Assembly (NCBI RefSeq): GCF_017875645.1
Contig: NZ_JAGGMR010000001.1
Span: forward strand, 4,092,001 to 4,156,000
Length of the DNA stretch: 64,000 nucleotides
Direction of reading: 5' to 3'
From: Nocardia goodfellowii
Lineage (GTDB): Bacteria > Actinomycetota > Actinomycetes > Mycobacteriales > Mycobacteriaceae
In this document: positions 44,681 to 52,898 of the stretch, piece after piece
Layout of the letters: each line of letters opens with the position of its first letter
How positions within the stretch are numbered: position 1 is the first letter of the stretch
Program-made: the position numbers and the translations under genes
Notes under the pieces: generated by a model
What the model saw: only the letters and a program-made list of their open reading frames with translations
The model's database searches: none
Told to the model about the DNA's origin: nothing

Positions 44681-45175
44681 TCACCAGTGCAGGGTGACCG
44701 GGTCACCGATATCGAGGACGTTGTACACCCACTGGGCGTCCTCCGGAGACAGGTTGATGCAGCCGTGGCTGACGTTGTCGTAGCCCTGGGAATCGACCGA
44801 CCAGGGGGCCGAGTGGATGAAAACGCCGCCCCAGGTCAGCCTTTCGGCGAACTCACCCTGGATGACATAGCCCTCGGGCGAGCTCAGCGGGATGCCGATC
44901 GTGCGCGAGTCGAAGGTCACCGAGCGGAACTTTTCCAGGACGGGGAAGGTACCGGCCGGGGTTTCGAAGCCGGGTTTACCGTAGGAGGCGTTCATGGTGC
45001 GGGGCACGCCGCCGACGGTCACGGTGAAGGTGTGGTTCGACATATCACCTTCGGCGAATGTCCCTGCACTGGTTCGGAATTCCGTGGGCGCGGCCTGTAC
45101 GGCGCCGGGCGCCCCGAGAACGGTCAGAGCGAGGACCGATAGCGCGAGGAACAAGTATCTGAGTGCGCTCCTCAT
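44681..45175 (-). CDS. Short L,D-transpeptidase (YkuD domain)
   Basis: A 164-residue secreted protein: a signal peptide (RYLFLALSVLALTVLGAPGAVQA) and a YkuD catalytic domain with His in VFIHSAPW and the nucleophile in VSHGCINLS (SHGCxN). L,D-transpeptidases make 3-3 peptidoglycan cross-links. It lacks the Ig-like domains of the long mycobacterial Ldt enzymes, so it is a minimal form. ATG 45175 is used; an in-frame GTG lies three codons before. Confidence 0.9.
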   Translation of the reverse strand: MRSALRYLFLALSVLALTVLGAPGAVQAAPTEFRTSAGTFAEGDMSNHTFTVTVGGVPRTMNASYGKPGFETPAGTFPVLEKFRSVTFDSRTIGIPLSSPEGYVIQGEFAERLTWGGVFIHSAPWSVDSQGYDNVSHGCINLSPEDAQWVYNVLDIGDPVTLHW

Positions 45176-45308
45176 GACTTCCACCCCTTTCGAGATGGTG
45201 TGGTACGCGAAAGACCAGTCTAGCCCCCTATCAGAAGGGCCGACGGTTCAATGTTGAGCTATACGTCTTTCGAGTACCCGCTGCTCGCCGCTTGACACAC
45301 CCTCGGGC

Positions 45309-45959
45309 TCAGCTGCTCCGCACGGCGTGCAGCACGTCGGCGTGCAGTGCGTCCGCGCGGGCGGCCAGCGCCTCGACGCGCATCAGCGCGGGCGCGAACT
45401 CGTCGCCGTGAACGGCGTCGAGCGAAGCCACGTTGATCTCGATATTGAGCCGGGAGCTCGTCGCGGCGGCGCGGGCGGCATCCGCGGCGGCGCCGATGTC
45501 GGTCACCACGTTCGGGTTACCGATCGGCAACAGCTCGGCCGCCAGCGACAGGATCTCGTCGGCCTCGTCGACGACGGCCGAGGGCACTCGCGCCGCGCCG
45601 ATCAGCGCTTCGGTGATCGCCTCCGCCCGGCCTTCGGATTCCTTGGGCAACTTGTAGGCGGCGCCGACCGCGGTGAACGCCGCGGCGTCGGCGTCGACGA
45701 GGGCCAGCGCGCGTGCCCGGCAGGCGTCGGCTGCCTCGATGACCCGGTCGATCACCGGCTTGTGCTCGGCATCTTTGGCGCGGGTGGTGTAGCGCGCGAC
45801 CATCGCGATCAGCGCGGCGCCCTGTGCGGCGTGCAGCGCGGCCACCGCGCCGCCACCGGGAGCCGGCACCTTGGCGGCGAGCTCACCGAGATAATCCGCG
45901 ACGGTGCTGGCACCGAAGGAGGGCGCGGTTCCGGTGGATGCGTTGCTCGGCTGCGACAC
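45309..45959 (-). CDS. FTCD-C/FchA-like methenyltetrahydrofolate cyclohydrolase
   Basis: A 216-residue helical protein of the cyclodeaminase/cyclohydrolase family. The glycine motif KVPAPGGGAVAALHAAQGAALIAM is diagnostic, after the TVADYLGEL helix with a candidate catalytic Asp. Stand-alone members such as FchA hydrolyse methenyl- to formyl-tetrahydrofolate; others deaminate formimino-folate in histidine breakdown, but no histidine-degradation gene is nearby. The FolD-like protein 4 kb away lacks its cyclohydrolase Lys, which supports an FchA role. GTG 45959 follows AAAGG. Confidence 0.82.
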   Translation of the reverse strand: MSQPSNASTGTAPSFGASTVADYLGELAAKVPAPGGGAVAALHAAQGAALIAMVARYTTRAKDAEHKPVIDRVIEAADACRARALALVDADAAAFTAVGAAYKLPKESEGRAEAITEALIGAARVPSAVVDEADEILSLAAELLPIGNPNVVTDIGAAADAARAAATSSRLNIEINVASLDAVHGDEFAPALMRVEALAARADALHADVLHAVRSS

Positions 45960-46045
45960 GGGTGGTTGGCCTTTCGTTGCGGCGATGACGTGGAGAGCTA
46001 CCGGTAACGCTACCGCCCGGTGCACGGCAACCAGCGAGCGGCGGT

Positions 46046-46058
46046 TAGGTTGAGACCC
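46046..46058 (+). promoter_or_regulatory. -10 box and leaderless start of the LLM gene
   Basis: TAGGTT (46046-46051) is seven bases before ATG 46059 and there is no ribosome site, which points to a leaderless transcript. Confidence 0.5.
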
Positions 46059-47096
46059 ATGCGGATCGGATTGGGCATCAACTATTCGGGCGGCTTCAAA
46101 GAAGCGGCCGCCGAAGTGGCCGACCTGGAGAAGGCCGGACTCGACATCGTCTTCGTGCCGGAGGCGTACTCGTTCGACGCGGTCAGCGCGCTGGGCTACC
46201 TGGCCGCCAAGACCGAGCGCCTGGAGCTGGCCTCGGGCATCCTGCAGATCTACACCCGCACCCCGAGCCTGACCGCGATGACGGCGGCCGGCCTGGACTT
46301 CGTGTCGGAAGGCCGGTTCACTTTGGGGCTCGGCGCCTCCGGTCCGCAGGTGATCGAGGGCTTCCACGGCGTGCCCTACGACGCGCCGATCGGCCGTACC
46401 CGGGAACTGGTGGAGATCTGCCGCAAGGTGTGGCGCCGGGAGAAGCTGGAGTACCAGGGCAAGCACTACCAGATCCCGCTGCCCGCCGACCAGGGCACCG
46501 GCCTGGGCAAGTCGCTCAAGCTGATCAATCACCCTGTGCGCGAACGGATTCCGATTCTGCTGGCGGCGCTCGGCCCGAAGAACGTGCAGCTGGCCGCGGA
46601 GATCGCCGAGGGCTGGCAGCCGATCTTCTTCCTGCCGGAGAAGGCGAAGCGGGTCTGGGGCGAATCGCTGGATGCCGGTCTGGCCAAGCGTGATCCGAGC
46701 CTGGGCGAGCTCGACGTGTACGCGGGCCCGGCGCTGGCGATCGGCGAGAACGTCACGCCGCTACTGGAATTCGTGAAACCGCACCTGGCGCTCTACATCG
46801 GCGGCATGGGCGCCAAGGGCAAGAACTTCTATCACACCCTGGCCACCAATTACGGCTACGGCGCCGCGGCCGACAAGATCCAGGAGCTGTACCTGGCGGG
46901 CAAGAAGGAAGAAGCCGCCAAGGCCGTGCCGGACGACCTGGTGCGCGACATCTCGCTGGTCGGCCCGGCCGGATACGTGAAAGAACGGGTCGCCGCGTTC
47001 AAGGAAGCCGGTGTGACCGTGTTGAACGTGGTTCCGATGGCGGCCACCGCGGGCGATCGCGTCAAACTGATCGAGCAGCTGCGCGAACTCGTCTGA
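46059..47096 (+). CDS. LLM class F420-dependent oxidoreductase
   Basis: A 345-residue luciferase-like enzyme. The start MRIGLGINYSGG and the segments GLDIVFVPEAYSFDA, ASGILQIYTRTP, TLGLGASGPQVIEGFHG and GWQPIFFLP are those of the Rv3520c-like subgroup of F420-dependent enzymes in mycobacteria. The substrate is unknown. The transcript appears leaderless. A strong hairpin follows the stop. Confidence 0.88.
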   Translation: MRIGLGINYSGGFKEAAAEVADLEKAGLDIVFVPEAYSFDAVSALGYLAAKTERLELASGILQIYTRTPSLTAMTAAGLDFVSEGRFTLGLGASGPQVIEGFHGVPYDAPIGRTRELVEICRKVWRREKLEYQGKHYQIPLPADQGTGLGKSLKLINHPVRERIPILLAALGPKNVQLAAEIAEGWQPIFFLPEKAKRVWGESLDAGLAKRDPSLGELDVYAGPALAIGENVTPLLEFVKPHLALYIGGMGAKGKNFYHTLATNYGYGAAADKIQELYLAGKKEEAAKAVPDDLVRDISLVGPAGYVKERVAAFKEAGVTVLNVVPMAATAGDRVKLIEQLRELV

Positions 47097-47106
47097 CACC
47101 GCGCGC

Positions 47107-47149
47107 ACGCCGATGGCCGGGATCCCTCGACGATCCCGGCCATCGGCGT
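47107..47149. terminator. Bidirectional hairpin terminator, 18-bp perfect stem
   Basis: The arms 47107-47124 and 47132-47149 are exact complements (centre GGCCGGGATC and GATCCCGGCC) with a 7-base loop. It lies between the stops of the convergent LLM and STAS genes. A short T run follows on the plus strand. Confidence 0.8.
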
Positions 47150-47162
47150 TTCTACCGGGGGG

Positions 47163-47549
47163 TCAGGAGGTGAAAGCGGCCAGCGCGTCGTCCAGCGTGG
47201 AGTACAGCGAGAACACCTGATCCAGGCTGGTCATCTTCAGCTGACGGCTGGTGGCGGGCCCGTCGGCCACCACGGCGATGGTGGTGGCGTCACCGGCGCG
47301 CTGGTGCGCGGCGACCAGCGCGGCCATGCCGGCGGAAGCCAGGAAGCTGACGCCGGTGAGATCGATGATGAGGGCACGGGGCTGGTCGGCGAGCACGCCC
47401 TCGATCGCGGTTTCGAGCGCCGGTGCGGTGGCCAGATCGACCTCGCCCGCCACGGTGAGGACAGTCGTGCTGTCGTGCACCGCGACCGCCGTGGTCATCG
47501 TGTCCGAAAGTGGATGCGCGTCTCCGGAAGTGTTGGTCACGGTCACCAA
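47163..47549 (-). CDS. STAS anti-sigma factor antagonist
   Basis: A 128-residue STAS domain with the candidate phospho-Ser in LTGVSFLASAGMAAL after GEVDLATAPALETAI. It is about 0.7 kb from the end of the stressosome operon and could be the RsbV-like substrate of the PP2C-ATPase at 48228-50483. The start could be GTG or ATG at 47549 or the downstream MTTAV; the conserved domain begins after the latter. Confidence 0.85.
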   Translation of the reverse strand: MVTVTNTSGDAHPLSDTMTTAVAVHDSTTVLTVAGEVDLATAPALETAIEGVLADQPRALIIDLTGVSFLASAGMAALVAAHQRAGDATTIAVVADGPATSRQLKMTSLDQVFSLYSTLDDALAAFTS

Positions 47550-47601
47550 CCCTACCGGCTGGCTGGGGGCCGTGGTGCCGCTCCGATCACCGGCCCCCGC
47601 T

Positions 47602-47626
47602 GTTTGCTCCCGGCCGGCCCGGGTAT
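47602..47626 (+). promoter_or_regulatory. Stress-sigma (SigF/SigB-type) promoter of the SRPBCC gene
   Basis: GTTT (47602-47605), 15 bases, GGGTAT (47621-47626): an exact match to GTTT-N15..17-GGGTA. Transcription would begin near 47634, leaving a leader of about 77 bases before ATG 47711. Confidence 0.6.
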
Positions 47627-47710
47627 GCGGCCGTAGACCGGCGTCGTTCTCCGGAACGGCGATCGCACCCGGCCGGGCAAACGGCTCGGCCGGGACGACG
47701 AAAGAGGTTA

Positions 47711-48178
47711 ATGATGAGCAGTTTGGCAGCCACCGTCGACGTCGAGGTACCGGTTCGCACCGCCTACAACCAGTGGACGCAATTCGAGACCTTCCCGCAG
47801 TTCATGGAAGGCGTGGAGCAGGTGCAGCAGCTCGACGACCGGCACACGCACTGGAAGATTCATGTCGGCCCGTCGACGCGCGAATTCGATGCCACGATCA
47901 CCGAGCAGCATCCGGACGAGCGGGTGGCCTGGCGCTCCGACAGCGGCCCGAATCACGCCGGTGTCATCACCTTTCACCGGCTCGACGACACCCACACCCG
48001 GGTGACCGCCCAAATGGAGGTCGACCCAGAGGGATTCGTGGAGAACGCCGCCGACAAGCTCGGCGTGCTGAAGCATCGTGTGCACGGCGACATGCAGCGC
48101 TTCAAGAAGTTCATCGAGGGCCAGCACCACGAGACCGGTGCCTGGCGCGGTGACATTCCGCGCCCGGACGCCCGATAA
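47711..48178 (+). CDS. SRPBCC (polyketide cyclase/dehydrase-like) protein
   Basis: A 155-residue START-like protein. The start SLAATVDVEVPVRTAYNQWT and the sequence FPQFMEGVEQVQQL, WRSDSGPNHAGVITF and HRVHGDMQRFKKFIE are those of the stress-associated SRPBCC family common in actinobacteria. It probably binds a hydrophobic ligand; no enzyme activity can be read. ATG 47711 follows AAAGAGG; an ATG one codon later is equally possible. A stress-sigma-like promoter lies upstream. Confidence 0.85.
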   Translation: MMSSLAATVDVEVPVRTAYNQWTQFETFPQFMEGVEQVQQLDDRHTHWKIHVGPSTREFDATITEQHPDERVAWRSDSGPNHAGVITFHRLDDTHTRVTAQMEVDPEGFVENAADKLGVLKHRVHGDMQRFKKFIEGQHHETGAWRGDIPRPDAR

Positions 48179-48227
48179 CACGCTCCTGTCGGTCACCCTT
48201 CCAGCCCGGCGAACTCACGATGCGCTG

Positions 48228-50483
48228 TCAGATTTGGCGGTTCGTGCCCCGAAGCGGGTTCGCCACCGGCGATTTGATCGCCGGGAGGGTGACCGACATG
48301 CGTACCCGGGTGCCCGGCTCGGTGTGGTCGATCTCGAGTTCCTCGGTGAGCGCGCGCATCATGTCGATGCCGCGGCCGCGGTTCCCGGGGTCGGCCGAGC
48401 GGGGCTTCCAGGTGCCGGTATCGCGCACCAGGATCGTCACCCGCTCGGTGTCGCACTCGGCGGTGAGCAGGACTTGGTTGTCCGCCGCGCCGTTGCTCAG
48501 GTACGCGTGCTCGATGCTGTTGCTGCAGGCTTCGTTCGCCGCGGCGACGAGGTCGGACGCCAAGTCGTGCGGTACGGCGGCCGCGGCCAGCCACCCTTTG
48601 AGTTTGCGGCGCAGCGCGGCCAACTGGTCGGGATCCGCGGGCACTTCCAGATGCAGGGAGGCCGGGGGCTGGCGGTAGACCACCATGGCGACGTCGTCGT
48701 CGTAACCCGCCGCCGGGCGAAGCCGCGAGAGCACCGCGTCGGCTACTTCGCGAGGGAGTTTGCCCGCGGTATCGGCCAGCACCGCGGAGATCTTGGCGAA
48801 GCTCTCATCGATGTCGACGCCGCGATGTTCGACCAGGCCGTCGGTGAACAGCACCAGGGTCGACCCGGGAGTGAGCGCGGTGGTGGCTTCCGGTCGCCGG
48901 GGTGTGTCGAAGGTGGCCAGCGGGACCGCCCGCCCGCCTTCCAGTAGTCTTCCCGCCACTCCGACATCGGCGAGGATCGGCGGCATGTGCCCGGCGCTCG
49001 AATAGCGCACCAAGCCGCGTTCCGGATCCAGGACCGCCGCGCAGACGGTGGTGCACATCGCGCCCGGGATCCGCGCGGCGACGGCGTCGAGTTCGGCGAG
49101 CAACTGCGCCGGGCCCGCGCCGCGTAGCAGCAAAGCCCGTGCGGCCGTGCGCAATTGGCCCATCACCACCGCGGCCGACAGACCACGGCCGACACAGTCG
49201 CCGACCACCACGCCGATGGTGCCGTCGTTGAGCGGCACCACGTCGTACCAGTCGCCGCCGATCTCCAGCGGCGGTAGCGCGGGCTCGTAGTGCACCGAGA
49301 ACCGCGGAGGCAACTCGATCGGTCCGAGCATGGCGCGCTGCAGCGTCAGCGAGGTGGAACGAGCCTGATCGAAGTTGCGGGCGCGCTGCACGGCCAGGCT
49401 CAAATGGCCGATCAGCAGCGAGAACAGCGTCCAGTCGGCGGCGGTGATAGCGCGCGGCGCGGCGAAGCGCAGCCAGAGCGCGGCATCGCCGACTTCGCCC
49501 AGCGGGGCCACGATGCCCTCGGAGCTCTCGGTGCCCTCCGGGATCGCGAAAAGGCTGCGCGGCGGACGCCGCCGGGCTCGTTCCAGCAGCGCGGTGGCGC
49601 GGTCGTCCAGTTCGGGGGCCTCGATATTGCGCGAATTGCGTTCCACCGCACCGGAAACGTAGACCTCGGGACGGGTATTGCGGTTCGGCCAGACCGACAC
49701 CACCGCCGATTCCGCGCCGACGGTGCGCCGCAATTCGTCCAGACCCACCGCGAGCACCTCGACCACGCTGGTGGCCGCCCCGACCGCGGTCGCCAGCCGG
49801 GACGCGGCCTGATCGCGGGCCTGCGCATCGTGTTCGGCGGTGACGTCGCGGATGGTGCCGACGAAGATCTGCTCGTTGTTCTCCGGCTTGATCAGCGATG
49901 ACGTGCTGACCGCGAGCCAGACGTCCCGGCCGTCGCGATGCCGGACCGGGATGACGAACCGCTGCGCCACCGTACCCAGATCCGGGTAGCGCGGCCCGGT
50001 CGGCAGCGACCACGGATGCGGCAGTGGGTAGGGGAGCCCGGCGGCGCCGTATCCGGTGAGCGCGCCGAACGCCGAGTTGACCTCGATGATGGTGCCGCGC
50101 GAATCGGCGACGAAGAAACCGTCCTGCAGCGATTCCACCAGCGCGGTGCGGAAGGCGTCGCGGCCCGCGAGATCATCGGCGCGGGAACGCTGTTGCTCGT
50201 AGCGGCGCAGGCCGCCGAGATAGCCGCGGGTGGCGATATCCAGCGCGGCCATGGTCTGGAGCAGGAACTCCAGCGCCGGTTCGGCGATCGGCTGCTCGGG
50301 GCTGTCGTTCGTCGCCACAAACCGGAAATGGTGTTCGGTAAGATCGAGCAGGCTGACGTCCTCGACCAGGGCCCGGCGGCCCAGGTCGTAACCTTCGGCG
50401 AGACTGGCGTGCGTCGGCGAATCCAGGTGGCGCCGTAGCGCGTTCGCGTAGGCGTCCAGAAACGCCGCCAGCACATCACTCAT
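48228..50483 (-). CDS. PAS-GAF-PP2C phosphatase fused to RsbW-like ATPase
   Basis: A 751-residue signalling protein. Domains in order: a helical RsbU/RsbR-like N-terminus (1-100); PAS (about 115-215, LQDGFFVADSRGTIIEVNSAFG); GAF-like (about 235-375); PP2C/SpoIIE (about 390-610, with IGGDWYDVV, VVGDCVGRG, TDGLVEHRG, GYDDDVAMV); an HATPase (about 620-740, N-box AANEACSNSIEHAY and GNRGRGIDMMRAL). GDxxGHG has Arg in place of His. One chain could thus both dephosphorylate and phosphorylate a STAS protein. It overlaps the RsbX-like gene (ATGA) and is last in the stressosome operon. Confidence 0.88.
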   Translation of the reverse strand: MSDVLAAFLDAYANALRRHLDSPTHASLAEGYDLGRRALVEDVSLLDLTEHHFRFVATNDSPEQPIAEPALEFLLQTMAALDIATRGYLGGLRRYEQQRSRADDLAGRDAFRTALVESLQDGFFVADSRGTIIEVNSAFGALTGYGAAGLPYPLPHPWSLPTGPRYPDLGTVAQRFVIPVRHRDGRDVWLAVSTSSLIKPENNEQIFVGTIRDVTAEHDAQARDQAASRLATAVGAATSVVEVLAVGLDELRRTVGAESAVVSVWPNRNTRPEVYVSGAVERNSRNIEAPELDDRATALLERARRRPPRSLFAIPEGTESSEGIVAPLGEVGDAALWLRFAAPRAITAADWTLFSLLIGHLSLAVQRARNFDQARSTSLTLQRAMLGPIELPPRFSVHYEPALPPLEIGGDWYDVVPLNDGTIGVVVGDCVGRGLSAAVVMGQLRTAARALLLRGAGPAQLLAELDAVAARIPGAMCTTVCAAVLDPERGLVRYSSAGHMPPILADVGVAGRLLEGGRAVPLATFDTPRRPEATTALTPGSTLVLFTDGLVEHRGVDIDESFAKISAVLADTAGKLPREVADAVLSRLRPAAGYDDDVAMVVYRQPPASLHLEVPADPDQLAALRRKLKGWLAAAAVPHDLASDLVAAANEACSNSIEHAYLSNGAADNQVLLTAECDTERVTILVRDTGTWKPRSADPGNRGRGIDMMRALTEELEIDHTEPGTRVRMSVTLPAIKSPVANPLRGTNRQI

Positions 50484-51115
50484 TGCGATCCGTTCGAAGT
50501 CCCGCCGCGATGGCGGGCGGCCAAGACCAGGGCGTCGTCGGTGTCCTTGGAATGCCGGCTGAGAATCTCCGCGGTGATCTCGGCGGTGGACTTGGAAAGG
50601 TCGATACCGTCGACGGATTCGGCGACGATCCCGTCGGTCGACATGAGCAGCAGATCACCGGCCCGCACCGGCACGGTCTGCGCTTGCAGATTCGGCGGCA
50701 GCCGATAGCCGACGATGCCGCCGGTCATCAGCACCGTCGCGCGCACGGTGAGCCCGGCCGGGCCGACGGTGAGTACCCGCGACTCCACATTGCCGACACC
50801 CAGCCAGTCGATGCTCTCGGCACAGTCGAACAGCGCCAACGACACCGCGGCGCCACGGGTATCGGCCATCGCCCGGTGACACAGCAGCATCAGCACATCG
50901 AGCGGTTCGGCGCGGTTCTCCGACAGTACCTGTGCCGCACGGTCGGCCGCGTCGGCGGCCGGAGCGCCGTGACCCAGCCCATCGAGCACGCCGAAAAGCA
51001 CGGAGCCGCCGCCGGTTTCGAGGACCACGCAGCGGTCACCGGATACCCGCTGCCCAGGCAGTGCGCGTCCGGCCACCGCCCATTCGATCCGACCGACGAA
51101 GCCGTCCTCATGCAC
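50480..51115 (-). CDS. RsbX-like PP2C phosphatase
   Basis: A 211-residue SpoIIE-type phosphatase without sensor domains. Motifs: SGDRCVVLE, LFGVLDGLGHG, LLLMSTDGI and DTDDALVLA. In Bacillus RsbX resets the stressosome by dephosphorylating RsbR and RsbS. The gene starts within the last codons of rsbT and ends in the start of the PP2C-ATPase gene, consistent with that feedback role. Confidence 0.85.
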   Translation of the reverse strand: MHEDGFVGRIEWAVAGRALPGQRVSGDRCVVLETGGGSVLFGVLDGLGHGAPAADAADRAAQVLSENRAEPLDVLMLLCHRAMADTRGAAVSLALFDCAESIDWLGVGNVESRVLTVGPAGLTVRATVLMTGGIVGYRLPPNLQAQTVPVRAGDLLLMSTDGIVAESVDGIDLSKSTAEITAEILSRHSKDTDDALVLAARHRGGTSNGSQ

Positions 51116-51527
51116 CGGCGGGCACCCACTTCCACATTTCGATCAGGGTGCCCCGCCCGGGGGCGGAGTCGATGATGAGCCGGTCCATCAGCCGGCGCGC
51201 GCCCGGCAGGCCGAGGCCCAGACCACGTCCGGTGGAGTAGCCGTCGTCGAGCGCGCGGGCGATATCGCGGATGCCCGGGCCCTGGTCTTCGGCTTGCACC
51301 ACCAAGGCCTGTCTGCCGTCGCGTTCGTCGACGAGCAGGCGGACTTCGCCGCTGCCCGCGTAACTGGTGATGTTGCGGGCGATTTCGGAGATGGCCGTGG
51401 AGATCATGGTGCGGTCGGTGAGGGAGAAACCGAGCCTTTCGGCGAGTTCCCGGCCGGCCTGACGCGCGATCACGATGTCACCGGACACCTTTACCGCGAT
51501 CACCATGTTCTCAGCGGCCACTGTCAC
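51108..51527 (-). CDS. rsbT: RsbT switch kinase of the stressosome
   Basis: A 139-residue GHKL serine kinase. N-box TAISEIARNITSYAGSGEV, G1 box EDQGPGI and the characteristic DDGYSTGRGLGLGLPGARRLMD match RsbT closely. It phosphorylates RsbR and RsbS, leaves the stressosome and activates an RsbU-type phosphatase. The start is uncertain: GTG 51527, GTG 51521 or ATG 51506 all overlap or abut the rsbS end; I take the longest. Confidence 0.9.
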   Translation of the reverse strand: MTVAAENMVIAVKVSGDIVIARQAGRELAERLGFSLTDRTMISTAISEIARNITSYAGSGEVRLLVDERDGRQALVVQAEDQGPGIRDIARALDDGYSTGRGLGLGLPGARRLMDRLIIDSAPGRGTLIEMWKWVPAGA

Positions 51528-51900
51528 GACCGTCTCGCTGGTGCCGTTTCGAGGCCTTGCGGTCCAGCCACGCAAGCCCTTCTTCCAGGTCCAGGGCGGT
51601 GTGCATGTCCTCGAAGGTGAGGCCCAATTGCACCATGGCGAAGGCGACTTCCGGCTGCAGTCCGACAATCACCGTTTCGGCGCCGCGTAACTGCGTCATG
51701 TGCGCGATGGTACGCAGCGATCTGGCCGCGAACGAATCCATCACATCGATCGCGGTGACATCGACGATGATGCCGTGCGCGCGATATTTGGAGACCTGCT
51801 TCATCAGGTCGTCCTGCAGGCGCTCGGTGTCGGCGTCGGTCAAGGCTGATTGAACCGACGCGATCAGATACGTGCCCTGCTTGAGAATGGGTACCGGCAT
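51511..51900 (-). CDS. rsbS: RsbS stressosome scaffold (STAS)
   Basis: A 129-residue STAS protein. It starts MPVPILKQGTYLIASVQ, and the phosphorylated Ser lies in IDVMDSFAARSL, as in RsbS. It forms the stressosome core with RsbR and holds RsbT. It begins 12 bases after rsbR and overlaps rsbT. Confidence 0.9.
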   Translation of the reverse strand: MPVPILKQGTYLIASVQSALTDADTERLQDDLMKQVSKYRAHGIIVDVTAIDVMDSFAARSLRTIAHMTQLRGAETVIVGLQPEVAFAMVQLGLTFEDMHTALDLEEGLAWLDRKASKRHQRDGRDSGR

Positions 51901-51912
51901 CAGCCCGCCCGA

Positions 51913-52824
51913 CTACCGTCCGTCGCGTTCGGTCAGGAGTCGATCGGTCACGCGAGTGACTTCATAGCCCAGCAGGCGCTCGGCCTCTTCGATACCACCC
52001 TGGAGGTCGCCGACGGCGTTCATCTTCGACAGATCCAGGCCGATCGTCACCAGGGTGAGCGCGATCTCCGAGGACAGGCCCGTGATGATGACGTTCGCGC
52101 CCATCAGGCCGGAGGCGTCGACGGTCTGCACCAGGTGGTTGGCCACCGTGGAATCGATCTGCGGCACACCGGTGATGTCGATGACGACCACTTTGGCGCG
52201 GTTGGCGCGGATGGCGCGCAGCAGCTGCTCGGTGAGCTGGCGGGCGCGCTGGCTGTCCAGCACGCCGATGATCGGCAGGATCAGCAGCTGTTCGCGCACC
52301 TGGAGCACAGGCGTGGACAGCTCGCGAATCGCTTCCTGCTGCTGACGGATAACGCGCTCGCGCTCCTGCACGAACGAGATGGCCACCGTACTCGCGATGC
52401 GGTTGGCGGCCGGTTCGTAGGCGTCGAGCACCTGATTCAGCAGCTCGAAGTTGGTCTGGTACTTCTCGAACAGCGAGCGGGCGAGCACGTCGCGCAGCAG
52501 CAGCACGATGCCGATGACCTCATCGGTCTCGACGCCTCGGGGAATGATGCGCTCGGACAGATCGCGGGCGTAGGCCTGTAGCGCGTCGACGCTACCGGTG
52601 ACCAGCACCTCGACATAGTTGTCGTACATCGAGGTCGCCTCGGAGAAGATCTCCTCGGGGGTCATCGCGGTCAGCAATTGCGTGTCGGTAATGCGCCTGG
52701 CCCATTCCTCCCGCAGTGCGGTGCGGTTCTGGCGCAGGTGCTCCACCAGCTCGGGCAACAGGTTGTCGTCGACCGGGCCGACGGGCAGCGAGTCCGCCGA
52801 AAGGCTCATGGACACCTCGGACAT
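51913..52824 (-). CDS. rsbR: RsbR stressosome sensor-scaffold
   Basis: A 303-residue protein with a helical N-terminal RsbRD-type domain (about 15-165, starting LLPELVEHLRQNRTALREEW) and a C-terminal STAS domain (about 180-290; LILPIIGVLDSQRARQL, then ITGVPQIDSTVANHLVQ with the candidate phospho-Thr). There is no globin or haem motif, so the signal is unknown. ATG 52824 follows AAAGGGG by 11 bases; an ATG five codons later has GAGGTG before it. A stress-sigma-like promoter lies in the end of the upstream mftR gene. Confidence 0.9.
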   Translation of the reverse strand: MSEVSMSLSADSLPVGPVDDNLLPELVEHLRQNRTALREEWARRITDTQLLTAMTPEEIFSEATSMYDNYVEVLVTGSVDALQAYARDLSERIIPRGVETDEVIGIVLLLRDVLARSLFEKYQTNFELLNQVLDAYEPAANRIASTVAISFVQERERVIRQQQEAIRELSTPVLQVREQLLILPIIGVLDSQRARQLTEQLLRAIRANRAKVVVIDITGVPQIDSTVANHLVQTVDASGLMGANVIITGLSSEIALTLVTIGLDLSKMNAVGDLQGGIEEAERLLGYEVTRVTDRLLTERDGR

Positions 52825-52898
52825 GGAAATTCCAGCCCCTTTCGACGGGTGAGTCAGTGCGTTCGTACGGTCGGCCTGCGAGCCGACACCGAGCCTAG

